DNA of 64,000 nt from contig NZ_JASVWF010000010.1 of assembly GCF_030286555.1 (NCBI RefSeq), positions 1 to 64,000 of the forward strand, in the 5' to 3' direction. This DNA is from Actinomycetospora termitidis (lineage in GTDB: Bacteria > Actinomycetota > Actinomycetes > Mycobacteriales > Pseudonocardiaceae). Positions 40,127 to 48,377 of the stretch are shown one piece after another. The position numbers and the translations under genes were made by a program. How positions within the stretch are numbered: position 1 is the stretch's first letter; every line of letters begins with the position of its first letter. The notes beneath the pieces were generated by a model that saw only the letters and a list, made by a program, of their open reading frames with translations, had not been told where the DNA came from and searched no databases.

Positions 40127-40561
40127 TCAGATGAGGGTCGTACTCGTCCACGCCACGGGCGTCGCGAGCGTGTCCCAGTCGTACAGGCGACGCAGAATCT
40201 CCTCCTCCGAGTCCTCGTCGTAGAGGGGAGGGGCGGCATCACCGCCCTTGACGTTTCCCAACCACATCTCGATCGTCTCAGCCTCGATGATCAACTCTTG
40301 TCCGTTGATCGCTCCCACCCACATCCTCCATCGTCCGCTGCCCGTCGAGGAGAGCATTGAGGCGCCGACGTAGAAGGCTTGGAAGCGCTGTGCGTACTGG
40401 GAGCGCGATCCGGACCACGACGCCGATTCGACGCCCTCGGCGGTCAGCACACCCACGTTGACGTCGTCGTAGTAGAGGGAGCTCTTGAGGTCGAAGACCA
40501 CCGCCGCCGATCCTGCGGCGATATCGACGTTCAACTTCTGGATATCGCACTCCGCAAGCAC
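40127..40561 (-). CDS. Candidate immunity protein for RHS toxin
   Basis: A 144-residue acidic protein if the GTG at 40561 is used; TTG at 40576 is also possible. A longer frame begins inside the toxin gene (Met at 40678) but would overlap its tip by about 100 bases. Sequence features include VVFDLKSSLYYDDVNVGVL, GRWRMWVGAINGQELIIEAE and an acidic YDEDSEEEILRRLYDWD tail. No known family was recognised. Position immediately downstream of a polymorphic-toxin tip, small size, acidity and lower GC content are the usual marks of the cognate immunity gene. Confidence 0.65.
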   Translation of the reverse strand: MLAECDIQKLNVDIAAGSAAVVFDLKSSLYYDDVNVGVLTAEGVESASWSGSRSQYAQRFQAFYVGASMLSSTGSGRWRMWVGAINGQELIIEAETIEMWLGNVKGGDAAPPLYDEDSEEEILRRLYDWDTLATPVAWTSTTLI

Positions 40562-40580
40562 GTCATCCGAGGCCAACGGA

Positions 40581-43500
40581 TCAGGATGAGGGCGGGGGTA
40601 GCCAGTCAAGGTCCGAGAAGGGCGCGAAGTTCTCAGCTCGAGCTCCGTCGGAACCGAACTTCCAGTGCCAGAGTGCATCAGACTTCGCCACCGTCTTCCC
40701 GGTGTATGGATTCGCCGACTGACCGCTTCTGGTGTAGTTGACGTAGCCCGTCGGCTGGGGGTTGTTGGGCTTGAGGTGAGGCTCCATGATCCTCACGGAG
40801 TCGATCTTCTCATGAAGACCATGACCACCACTGCCGCCTGTGAACTGCATACCCGCTCCGTTGCTGGTCGGGAAAGGTCCCTCAGCTCCCTTGGGCACGA
40901 CGACCACTTCGCCGTTCGGATGAGCGACGAACGCTGGGCTGTGAGTGGCTGCCGCACCCTGGACGCCGGGGCCAGGCTGCGCGGGGGACGCCCCGGACCC
41001 ACCCGGCGACGGGGGCTGCCCTGCACAGGGGTTGAGCCCCAGCGGGTCCGCCCAGGTGTGCGGGTTGTGCACGTACGCCGCCGGGTTGGGGGCCGGGGTG
41101 AGGCCGAGGGGGTCCTGGGAGAGGTACCGAGCGGTGTCCGGGTCGTAGTAGCGGTGGAGGTTGGAGGCGAGGCCCGTCTCGGTGTCGAGGTACTGCCCCG
41201 GGAACAACAGCGGCGTCGAGATCCCGCTCCACGTCGTTCGACCCCACAGCGACCGACGTGCCTGGCCCACGACCGACCCGTCGTCGGACAGGAGCTCCGT
41301 CGGCGCCCCGACGAGGTCGGTGACGATCGCGAAGAACGCCTCGTCGACCTCCGTCCGGCCGGCCGCGCGCCATCGGGTCCGCTGCGAGACCGGGTGCATT
41401 CCCTGGTGGTCCCAGGTCGTCGAGGAGACACCGGCCGGGGTGTGGCGGACCTCCTCGACCAGCGTCGAGCCGTCCCACGTGAAGTCGACCTGCTCGGACG
41501 GGCCGACCTTCGAGACGCGCCGGCCGAAGGCGTCGTAGACGTACCGCCAGCGCGAACCGTCCGGCGTCGTCACGCCGACCAGCTGGTCGAGCGCATCCCA
41601 CTCGTAGCGCCACACGTCCGGCCGGTGCCCCAGCCGACGGCGCACCCGCTGGACCAGCCGTCCCTCGGCGTCGTGCGCGTAGCTGACCCGCCCGGCCCGC
41701 TCGAGCACCGTGCCGTGGAACGAGCGCGCGCCACTCACCTCCGGATCGGCACCCGGCCACGAGGCGCCGGTGGTGTTGCCGAGCGGGTCGTAGGCGTACT
41801 GCTCGGTCCAGCCGTCGGCGCGGACGCCGGTCACCCGGCCCCGCAGGTCCAGCTCGAACTCCCGCGCACCGATCCCCGCGAGCGCTCCGTCGGCGCGGTA
41901 GCGGTACTCGCGCTCCGACCCGCCGACCCGCTGGCCGACCATCCGGCCGTCGCTCCACTCCTGCTCGACGACGGCCGCCCCGGCACGACGACGGGTCTCG
42001 CGCCCGGCCACGTCGTGGTCGAACCCGATCTCGACGCCCGCCAGCAGTGACCGCACCGTCGAGTCGGGCGCGTACGACCACCGCGACGCCTGCCCGGCGG
42101 GCGTCAGCCGCTCGACCCGCCGGCCGACGAGGTCGTACGACGACGAGACCGCCCGCCCGTTCGTCGCCTCGCCCACCACCCGGCCGACCGCGTCCCGCGT
42201 CAGCACCACGTCGACCTCGGGAGTCGTCGCTCGGACCAGCCGCCCGACGGGGTCGTGGTCGTAGGTCGTCAGCGACCCCCGCGCGCGCCGTTCGCTCACC
42301 TGGCCGAGCGCGGTGAAGGCGTAGGTGACGGTCTCGCCGAGCGCGTTCGTGCGGGCCCGGACCTGCCCTGCCGCGTCGACGTCGAACGTCCGCCGGCGCC
42401 CGTCGAAGTCGGTCTCGGCGACGAGACGACCGGCCGGGTCGTACTCGTAGGTCCAGCGGGAACCGTCGGGCGCGAGGACCCCGACGAGTCGCATCTCGGA
42501 GTCCCACGACTGCTCGAACCGCGACCCGTCCGGCTCGATCCGCGCCGCGACGAGGTCGAAGTGCGTGTGCTCGAACCGGGTCACGGCACCGGTCGCCGAG
42601 GTGACCGAGGTCAGGTTGCCCTCGGCGTCGTACACCCGCCGTTCGATCCCGCCGTCGGGCGCGGTCCTCGTCGCGAGCCGCCCCTCGAGCGTCCACGACC
42701 AGCGCGTGACCAGGCCCGTCGGGTCCGTCTCCGTGATCACGCGACCGAACGCGTCGCGCTCCCACCGCGTCACCGCGCCGACCGGGTCGACGACGCCCAC
42801 CGGCAGCCCGGCGGCGTCGTTCTCCACGCGCGTCGTGGCCCCGAGCGCGTCGACCACGGCGACGAGGCCCGTGGCGTCGTACTCGTAGCGGGTGCGGGCC
42901 CCGAGCGGGTCGGACGTCGCGACCCGCCGTCCGGAACCGTCGTAGGAGTGCGTCCACACGGCGCCGTCCGCGTCGTGCACCCGCACCGGAAGGCCCGCGT
43001 CGTCGTGCTCCTCGACGATCTCCGAGCCGTCCGGCCGGACGATGCGGTCGAGCACGCCGATCGCGTCGTGTCCGTAGCGGGTCGTGCGTCCGAGTTCGTC
43101 GGTCTCCGCGACCCTGCGACGCCCCCCGTACTCGGTGCGCCGCTCGTGCCCGAGCGGGTCGATCGTGCGGACGACCCGGCCCTCGTCGTCGTGCACGTAG
43201 CGCGTGGTGTGGCCGAGCGAGTCGGTGTGCGCGACGGCGGGGCCGTCGTGGTCGAACGTGGCGCTCATGGTGTCGCCGGAGCCGACCTGGCGGACGACGC
43301 GGTCGGCATCGTCGTACTCGTGGCGGAACCAGGTGCCGGCCCGGTCGGCCCACCCGGTGATCCGGCCGCGCCCGTCGTAGCCGAACCTCGTCGGCAGCCC
43401 GGACGACGTCACGACCGCCGTCATGTTCCCGGCCTCGTACCCGAACCGGACGAGCGCGCGGTCGGTGCCGCCGCGCCCGGCGCCGACGAGGTCGTAGCCG

Positions 43501-44951
43501 ACGATGCGGTCGCGCTCGGTCAGGACCTTCACGCGGTAGCCGCCGCTGTGGACGACCTCCAGCGGCGTCCCGTCCGCGAGCCGGTCGACCTCGACACGGT
43601 GCTCCCGCTCGACGACCGCGGTGAGCCACCGCTGGTCGCCGTGCTCGCCGAAGTGCCACGCCCGATCCCCGTTCCGGACGACGGGTCGGGTCCCGTCGAG
43701 CAGCCAGCGCGGGTCCTCGCGGGAGGGGCCACCCGTCGTCGGGAAGTGGAGGGCCATGCCGTCGAGGCGGGCGAGGACGACCTCGTCCCCGGTGACGACG
43801 AGGTGCTGGTCGAGGGTGGAGGTCCAGGTCGGGCCGAAGAAGCGGCCGGAGCGGTAGGACGACCGGTGGAAGCGCTCGAGGACGAGAGGGAGCACGCCGG
43901 GGAGCACGACGTCGACGGAGGACTGGACCAGGTGGCCGGTCCCGACGTCGACGGGTTCGCCGCGGAGGACGGCGTCGGCGGGAGCGGTGGTCGTGGGTGG
44001 AGCCACGTCGATGCGGAGCCCGGGCGCCGGGGTGGGCGCGGTCCGCACCGCCACGACGGCCTCCGGAGCGAGTCGCGAGGCGTCGGCGACGGCCTCCCCG
44101 GCCCGGAGCCCGGCCTTGACACCGGTGGCCGCCCACCCGGCGAACGGGATCATCGCCGCCGCCGACAGGCCGGCGTTGAGGTAGTCGCCCTCGGCGGTGT
44201 ACCAGGCCGCGTTCGCCCCGTCGGCGATCTCCCCGACCCCCGGGATCAGCCCCGCGACGTCGAGCGCCGAGTGCCCGAGGTCGGACCAGGAGAAGCCTGC
44301 CTCTTCCTCGGGCGCAGTAGCCGGTGGCGCGGCGAACTGCGGAGGGGCTCCGAGCGGAGCACCGGGAGCGCCCGCCACCGCTCCCGGTGCCCCACCGGCC
44401 GCGCCGGCAACCGGCGCCGTCATCCCCGCCAACTGGCCCTGCGCGCCCTGCACCTGGGACGCCGCGGCCTGGTTGGCCTGCTGCTCGCGGGCAGTGGCCT
44501 GCTCCATCAGGGCCCGGCCCTCGGCGATCGTCGCGTTCGCTGCGTTGACCGCCCCGTTCGCCGCGTTCATCGCCGCGTCCGCCTGCTGACCGGCCGGCGC
44601 CGGGGTCGCCGCGAGCGTGGCGACCCGGGCGGTCGCCGTCGCCAGCTCCGCCTCCCCCTGGCGCACCATCTCCTCGCCACGGGCGAACATCTCCTGCGCC
44701 GCCCGCAGCTCCGCCCCGTACGCGGTCAGCGCCTGCCCCACCAGCCGCGACACGTCCGCCCCGATGGACGCGCGGCTGCCGATCTCACCGATCTGCCCGG
44801 TCGCCGCCGACGCCGCCCCACCGGTCCAGGCGCTGCCGAGGCCCCCGCCGGCCGCGCGGATGCCCTCCCCGGCGCTGGTGAACTGCTCGGCCATGGACGT
44901 CAACTGCGACGCCCCGGCCTCCACCGCCCCCGGATCCCCCGGCATCGGCAC
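40581..44951 (-). CDS. RHS-repeat polymorphic toxin with WXG-like N-terminus
   Basis: A protein of about 1456 residues. The GTG at 44951 has a GGGAGG ribosome binding site 8 bases upstream; GTG 44969 and ATG 44945 are alternatives. The N-terminal 130 residues are helical with a WxG turn (GSAWTGGAAS), as in type VII secretion substrates. An Ala/Gln-rich linker and a hydrophobic pre-toxin-like region (LIPGVGEIADGANAAWYTAEG) follow. Residues about 340-1290 are RHS/YD repeats (GRVVRTIDPLGHE, RYEYDATGLVAVVDALG). The core ends LHRYYDPDTARYLSQDPLGL and ADPLGLN. The last 150 residues are the variable toxin tip with RIMEPHLKPNNPQPTGYVNY and a Trp/His-containing DALWHWKF. The toxin activity is not identified. 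Confidence 0.85.
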   Translation of the reverse strand: MPMPGDPGAVEAGASQLTSMAEQFTSAGEGIRAAGGGLGSAWTGGAASAATGQIGEIGSRASIGADVSRLVGQALTAYGAELRAAQEMFARGEEMVRQGEAELATATARVATLAATPAPAGQQADAAMNAANGAVNAANATIAEGRALMEQATAREQQANQAAASQVQGAQGQLAGMTAPVAGAAGGAPGAVAGAPGAPLGAPPQFAAPPATAPEEEAGFSWSDLGHSALDVAGLIPGVGEIADGANAAWYTAEGDYLNAGLSAAAMIPFAGWAATGVKAGLRAGEAVADASRLAPEAVVAVRTAPTPAPGLRIDVAPPTTTAPADAVLRGEPVDVGTGHLVQSSVDVVLPGVLPLVLERFHRSSYRSGRFFGPTWTSTLDQHLVVTGDEVVLARLDGMALHFPTTGGPSREDPRWLLDGTRPVVRNGDRAWHFGEHGDQRWLTAVVEREHRVEVDRLADGTPLEVVHSGGYRVKVLTERDRIVGYDLVGAGRGGTDRALVRFGYEAGNMTAVVTSSGLPTRFGYDGRGRITGWADRAGTWFRHEYDDADRVVRQVGSGDTMSATFDHDGPAVAHTDSLGHTTRYVHDDEGRVVRTIDPLGHERRTEYGGRRRVAETDELGRTTRYGHDAIGVLDRIVRPDGSEIVEEHDDAGLPVRVHDADGAVWTHSYDGSGRRVATSDPLGARTRYEYDATGLVAVVDALGATTRVENDAAGLPVGVVDPVGAVTRWERDAFGRVITETDPTGLVTRWSWTLEGRLATRTAPDGGIERRVYDAEGNLTSVTSATGAVTRFEHTHFDLVAARIEPDGSRFEQSWDSEMRLVGVLAPDGSRWTYEYDPAGRLVAETDFDGRRRTFDVDAAGQVRARTNALGETVTYAFTALGQVSERRARGSLTTYDHDPVGRLVRATTPEVDVVLTRDAVGRVVGEATNGRAVSSSYDLVGRRVERLTPAGQASRWSYAPDSTVRSLLAGVEIGFDHDVAGRETRRRAGAAVVEQEWSDGRMVGQRVGGSEREYRYRADGALAGIGAREFELDLRGRVTGVRADGWTEQYAYDPLGNTTGASWPGADPEVSGARSFHGTVLERAGRVSYAHDAEGRLVQRVRRRLGHRPDVWRYEWDALDQLVGVTTPDGSRWRYVYDAFGRRVSKVGPSEQVDFTWDGSTLVEEVRHTPAGVSSTTWDHQGMHPVSQRTRWRAAGRTEVDEAFFAIVTDLVGAPTELLSDDGSVVGQARRSLWGRTTWSGISTPLLFPGQYLDTETGLASNLHRYYDPDTARYLSQDPLGLTPAPNPAAYVHNPHTWADPLGLNPCAGQPPSPGGSGASPAQPGPGVQGAAATHSPAFVAHPNGEVVVVPKGAEGPFPTSNGAGMQFTGGSGGHGLHEKIDSVRIMEPHLKPNNPQPTGYVNYTRSGQSANPYTGKTVAKSDALWHWKFGSDGARAENFAPFSDLDWLPPPSS

Positions 44952-45022
44952 CCCGACCACCTCCCTCACGGCGGGACGCTAGGGAAGCGCCCGCGGCCGT
45001 GGGGGCGGTTTCGAGAAAGTCG

Positions 45023-45442
45023 TCAGCCCCGAGTGGCCGCCAGCCCGTCGGCCAGGCGGGCCGGCACCGGCACCTTGGTGAACTCCGACGCGTCCACGCA
45101 CACGTGCACCAGCTGGACGACGACCGCATCCGACCAGTCCTCATCGGGACCGGACCTCCGGCGGACCACCACGCGCGACGTCAGCGACGTCGTCCCGACC
45201 TTCTCGTTCTCGACGGCGAGCTCCACGAGATCGCCCCACTGCACGGACGACCCGTAGTCCAGCGACGCGTGCACGATCTGGATGTCGACGCCGTCGGCGA
45301 TCATGTCCGGGTAGGGGTAGCCGACCGACGCCTGGAAGGCCGTGAACGCCTCGTCGCACCAGGTCAGGTAGTGCCCGAAGAACACCACGCCCTGCTGGTC
45401 GATCTCGGCGTACCGCGGCACCACCGGGAACGCGAAGCTCAC
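45023..45442 (-). CDS. Hotdog-fold acyl-CoA thioesterase
   Basis: A 139-residue 4-hydroxybenzoyl-CoA-thioesterase-type protein. The active-site segment is PRYAEIDQQGVVFFGHYLTW, where Asp precedes the GVVFFxHY signature. The central strands carry DYGSSVQWGDLVELAVENEK. It hydrolyses an acyl-CoA. Its GTG start overlaps the stop of the acyl-CoA synthetase gene (GTGA), so the two are coupled and probably act on the same acid, one activating it and the other releasing it or proofreading. Confidence 0.82.
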   Translation of the reverse strand: MSFAFPVVPRYAEIDQQGVVFFGHYLTWCDEAFTAFQASVGYPYPDMIADGVDIQIVHASLDYGSSVQWGDLVELAVENEKVGTTSLTSRVVVRRRSGPDEDWSDAVVVQLVHVCVDASEFTKVPVPARLADGLAATRG

Positions 45443-47169
45443 GACCGCAGCCCGAGCGCCTCGTCGGAGAACTCGCCGTCGGGGGTGCCCTCGCCGTTCG
45501 GGCGCAGCTCGTTCTCCCGGCCCCGCAGCTCGACCCGGCGGATCTTCCCGGAGATCGTCTTCGGCAGCTCCGCGAACTCCAGCCGGCGCACCCGCTTGTA
45601 GGCGGGGAGGTGCTCGCGGCAGTACTCGAGGATCGACCGCGCGGTCGACTCGTCCGGGGAGAACCCGCGCGCCAGCACCACGTAGGCCTTCGGGACGGCG
45701 AGGCGGAGCGGGTCGGGCGAGGGCACGACCGCCGCCTCGGCCACCGCGTCGTGCTCGATCAGCACGCTCTCCAGCTCGAACGGGGAGATGCGGTAGTCCG
45801 ACGCCTTGAACACGTCGTCGGAGCGGCCGACGTAGGTGATGTAGCCGTCCGCGTCACGGGCCCCGACGTCCCCCGTGTGGTAATAGCCGCCGCGCATGAC
45901 CTCGGCGTTGCGCTCGTCGTCGTCGGCGTACCCGACCATCAGACCGACCGGCCGCTTCGACAGGTCGACGCAGATCTCGCCCTCCTCGCCGACCGCTCCC
46001 GACACCGGGTCCACCAGCGCGATCTCGAACCCCGGCAGCGGGCGACCCATCGAGCCGTCCTTCACCGGCTGACCCGGGGTGTTCGCGATCTGCAGTGACG
46101 ACTCGGTCTGCCCGAACCCGTCGCGGATCGTCAGGCCCCACGCCTCGCGGACCTGCTCGATGACCTCCGCGTTCAGCGGCTCGCCGGCGCCCACGAGCTC
46201 GCGCATCGGCACCTTCCACGCCTTCAGGTCGGCCTGGATCAGCATCCGCCACACCGTGGGGGGCGCGCAGAACGTCGTCACGCCGTGGTCGACCAGCGTG
46301 CGCAGCATCGCGTCCGCGTCGAAGCGCGTGTAGTTGTAGATGAAGATCGTCGCCTCGGCGCACCACGGCGCGAAGACGTTCGACCACGCGTGCTTCGCCC
46401 AGCCGGGCGAGGCCACGTTGCAGTGCACGTCGCCGGGCTGCAGCCCGATCCAGTACATCGTCGACAGGTGCCCGACGGGGTAGGACACGTGCGTGTGCTG
46501 GACGAGCTTCGGCTTCGACGTGGTGCCCGAGGTGAAGTAGAGGAGCAGGGTGTCGTCGGAGCGGGTCGGGCCGTCCGGCTCGAAGTCGGCCGACTGCGAC
46601 CCGGAGTCCGCGAAGTCCAGCCACCCGTCCGGGACGGCGGGTCCGACCGCGATCTTCGTGTACTCCCCGGGCACGTCGGCGAACTTGTCGACGTCGGCGT
46701 CCCGGACGACGACGTGGCCGGCGGCGCCGCGGTCGATGCGGTCGCGCAGGTCGGCCGCGCCCAGCATCGGGGTCGAGGGGATCAGCACGACGCCGAGCTT
46801 CATCGCCGCGAGGATCGTGTCCCACAGCTCGACCTGGTTGGCGAGCATGAGGATCAGCTTGTCGCCACGACGGACGCCGAGGGAACGGAGCCAGTTCGCC
46901 GTGCGGTTCGACCGCTCGGTCATCGTCGCGAAGGAGTACTTCGCCTCGGACCCGTCCTGCTCGACGATCCACAGCGCGGCCCGGTCGGCCGACGACGGGT
47001 CCCGCCCGATCGCGTCGAAGTGCTCCAGCGCCCAGTTGAACTCCTCGAGCTGCGGCCAGGCGAAGTCGCGGCGGGCGGCGTCGTAGTCGGTCTGTCGCTC
47101 GACGAGGAGGTCACGCGCGGCGCGGAACGCCTGCGCGGCGGGAGTCAGTTGCGACGACGACGTCGGCAC
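45439..47169 (-). CDS. AMP-forming acyl-CoA synthetase
   Basis: A 576-residue ANL-superfamily ligase of normal length. The P-loop is LLYFTSGTTSKPKLVQHTH, the adenine-binding motif is RDGFGQTESS, the hinge region is GGYYHTGDVGARDADGYITY then VGRSDDVFKASDYRISPFE, and the catalytic C-terminal Lys is in LPKTISGKIRR. It resembles medium-chain or aryl acyl-CoA synthetases. It activates a carboxylic acid with ATP and CoA. Translational coupling to a thioesterase gene suggests a shared substrate. A hairpin separates it from the DUF3618 gene upstream. Confidence 0.85.
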   Translation of the reverse strand: MPTSSSQLTPAAQAFRAARDLLVERQTDYDAARRDFAWPQLEEFNWALEHFDAIGRDPSSADRAALWIVEQDGSEAKYSFATMTERSNRTANWLRSLGVRRGDKLILMLANQVELWDTILAAMKLGVVLIPSTPMLGAADLRDRIDRGAAGHVVVRDADVDKFADVPGEYTKIAVGPAVPDGWLDFADSGSQSADFEPDGPTRSDDTLLLYFTSGTTSKPKLVQHTHVSYPVGHLSTMYWIGLQPGDVHCNVASPGWAKHAWSNVFAPWCAEATIFIYNYTRFDADAMLRTLVDHGVTTFCAPPTVWRMLIQADLKAWKVPMRELVGAGEPLNAEVIEQVREAWGLTIRDGFGQTESSLQIANTPGQPVKDGSMGRPLPGFEIALVDPVSGAVGEEGEICVDLSKRPVGLMVGYADDDERNAEVMRGGYYHTGDVGARDADGYITYVGRSDDVFKASDYRISPFELESVLIEHDAVAEAAVVPSPDPLRLAVPKAYVVLARGFSPDESTARSILEYCREHLPAYKRVRRLEFAELPKTISGKIRRVELRGRENELRPNGEGTPDGEFSDEALGLRS

Positions 47170-47194
47170 GGCGGGAACCTCCGGATACGACAGC

Positions 47195-47237
47195 GGGCGG
47201 GCACTGCGAGGTTCCTATCACCTCGCAGCACCCGCCC
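47195..47237 (-). terminator. Hairpin between DUF3618 gene and acyl-CoA synthetase gene
   Basis: A 17-bp stem with two mismatched positions: 47195-47211 (GGGCGGGCACTGCGAGG) pairs with 47221-47237 around 9 bases. It begins 16 bases after the DUF3618 stop on the minus strand. There is no U-tract. It likely ends the DUF3618 transcript. Confidence 0.55.
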
Positions 47238-47253
47238 ACAGCCGTACGACCGG

Positions 47254-47475
47254 CTACTTGAACAGCTTCCGCAGCACCAGCAGCCCGATGAGGGTGCCCG
47301 CCGCGATCACGGCGTACTTGATCTTCGGGTCGGCCCACTTCTCGGCGGCCATCTCCTTGCCCTGGTCGGCGAGACGCTGCGGGTTGGCCCGCTCGGAGAG
47401 CTCGTCCAGCGCCCCGGCGAGCGCCTCACGAGCCTGCTCGATCTCCCGCTCGATGGTGTCCGGGTCGCGTGCCAC
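47254..47475 (-). CDS. DUF3618 membrane-tethered helical protein
   Basis: A 73-residue protein from GTG 47475, preceded by GAGG. The N-terminal part (DTIEREIEQAREALAGALDE) is a charged helix characteristic of DUF3618. The C-terminal part is a membrane helix (YAVIAAGTLIGLLVLRKLF). Function unknown; the family is common in mycolata and relatives and is often found beside bcp, as here, where bcp is divergent 177 bases away. That gap holds the two promoters and no further gene. Confidence 0.8.
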   Translation of the reverse strand: MARDPDTIEREIEQAREALAGALDELSERANPQRLADQGKEMAAEKWADPKIKYAVIAAGTLIGLLVLRKLFK

Positions 47476-47652
47476 TCGAGCCTCCTCGTCCTTCTCGGTC
47501 CGTGCTCTTCGGCACTCGGTTGCCGCACATCGTGGCGGCATGGTGTCGCGGCCGCGCGGCGAGTCCGGGGACGACGCGCCGCACGGTCGACCATCACATC
47601 CGAGCGGTTCCGTTTCCCCGTCGCTCCGCTCGCCCGGCTATCGTGCCCTGCC

Positions 47653-48126
47653 GTGGCTGCCGATAACCGTCTGACCCCCGGTGACGTCGCGCCGGACTTC
47701 TCGCTGACGTCCGACACGGGCGAGACGGTGTCCCTCGCGGACTACCGCGGGCGCCGCGTCGTCGTCTACTTCTACCCGGCTGCGAACACCCCGGGCTGCA
47801 CCAAGGAGGCGTGCGACTTCACCGAGAACCTGGCGACGTTCGACGACGCCGGGATCGACGTCGTGGGCATCTCCCCCGACAAGCCGGAGAAGCTCGCCAA
47901 GTTCCGGGCCGACCAGGGCCTGACGTTCCCGCTGCTGTCGGACGTCGACAAGACGGTCATGCCGGCCTGGGGCGCGTGGGGCGAGAAGACGATGTACGGC
48001 CGCACCTCGACGGGCGTCATCCGCTCGACCTTCGTCGTCGACGCCGAGGGCAAGATCGAGGTCGCCCAGTACGGCGTCAAGGCCACCGGCCACGTGGGCC
48101 GGTTGCTGCGCGATCTGAAGCTCTGA
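47653..48126 (+). CDS. bcp: Thioredoxin-dependent peroxiredoxin (Bcp/PrxQ)
   Basis: A 157-residue thiol peroxidase. Peroxidatic and resolving Cys lie in FYPAANTPGCTKEACDF, five residues apart, the atypical 2-Cys BCP arrangement. GEKTMYGRTSTGVIRSTFVV holds the conserved Arg. It reduces hydroperoxides in the cytoplasm with thioredoxin. The GTG at 47653 follows TATCGT (47639-47644) by 8 bases, so the message may be leaderless. Its stop is one base from the 3' end of a convergent tRNA gene. Confidence 0.9.
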   Translation: MAADNRLTPGDVAPDFSLTSDTGETVSLADYRGRRVVVYFYPAANTPGCTKEACDFTENLATFDDAGIDVVGISPDKPEKLAKFRADQGLTFPLLSDVDKTVMPAWGAWGEKTMYGRTSTGVIRSTFVVDAEGKIEVAQYGVKATGHVGRLLRDLKL

Positions 48127-48127
48127 G

Positions 48128-48201
48128 TACCGGCGATGGGATTCGAACCCACACTGTGCGGCACCTAAAGCCGCTGCCTCCTGCCGTTGGGCTACGCCGG
48201 T
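48128..48201 (-). tRNA. Class I tRNA with UAG anticodon (nominally Leu, CUA codon)
   Basis: The 74-base transcript folds cleanly. Acceptor stem ACCGGCG/CGCCGGT is fully paired. The D-arm has GCC/GGC with GG in the loop, and the anticodon stem is GCGGC/GCCGC with loop UUUAGGU. The variable loop is only 5 bases (ACAGU), the T-arm is GUGGG/CCCAU with UUCGAAU, and the discriminator is A. The anticodon UAG is at 48167-48165. CCA is not encoded. A UAG anticodon would read the Leu codon CUA, yet bacterial tRNA-Leu has a long variable arm, which is absent here. The amino acid identity is therefore uncertain. Confidence 0.85.
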
Positions 48202-48258
48202 CCGCCGTTCGGACTAGCATTTTCCGACGGCGAGTACGGCCACTGTAGGACCTCCCCG

Positions 48259-48351
48259 GCTTGTCGCGGGTTTCCGCCCCGGTCGCTCCCTCTTGTCGCT
48301 GTGATTCACAGCGACAAGGTGGGTCCGAGCCGCCGAGAGACCGCGACAAGC
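48259..48351. repeat. Nested palindromic element, copy B
   Basis: Outer arms GCTTGTCGCGG (48259-48269) and its exact complement (48341-48351) enclose a perfect inner palindrome: CTTGTCGCTGTGA (48292-48304), one T, then TCACAGCGACAAG (48306-48318). Spacers are 22 bases on each side. The inner 27 bases differ from copy A (40024-40116) at one position. The element lies between the tRNA gene promoter region and the end of a hydrolase gene. Confidence 0.85.
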
Positions 48352-48377
48352 TGACACACCCGCCGTCGGGAAGGCCC

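Noticed and set aside
40562..40678. N-terminal extension of the candidate immunity protein to the Met at 40678
   Set aside because: It would overlap the toxin tip by about 100 bases and adds Arg/Pro/Thr-rich sequence; starts at 40576 or 40561 fit the gene junction better.
48128..48201. Ordinary tRNA-Leu
   Set aside because: The variable loop is 5 bases long; Leu tRNAs of bacteria have a stem-loop there. The anticodon assignment was checked by pairing every stem.
48292..48318. Crp binding site (TGTGA...TCACA) in the nested palindrome
   Set aside because: The half-sites are separated by one base rather than six, and the element is between convergent ends with no promoter to control on that side.
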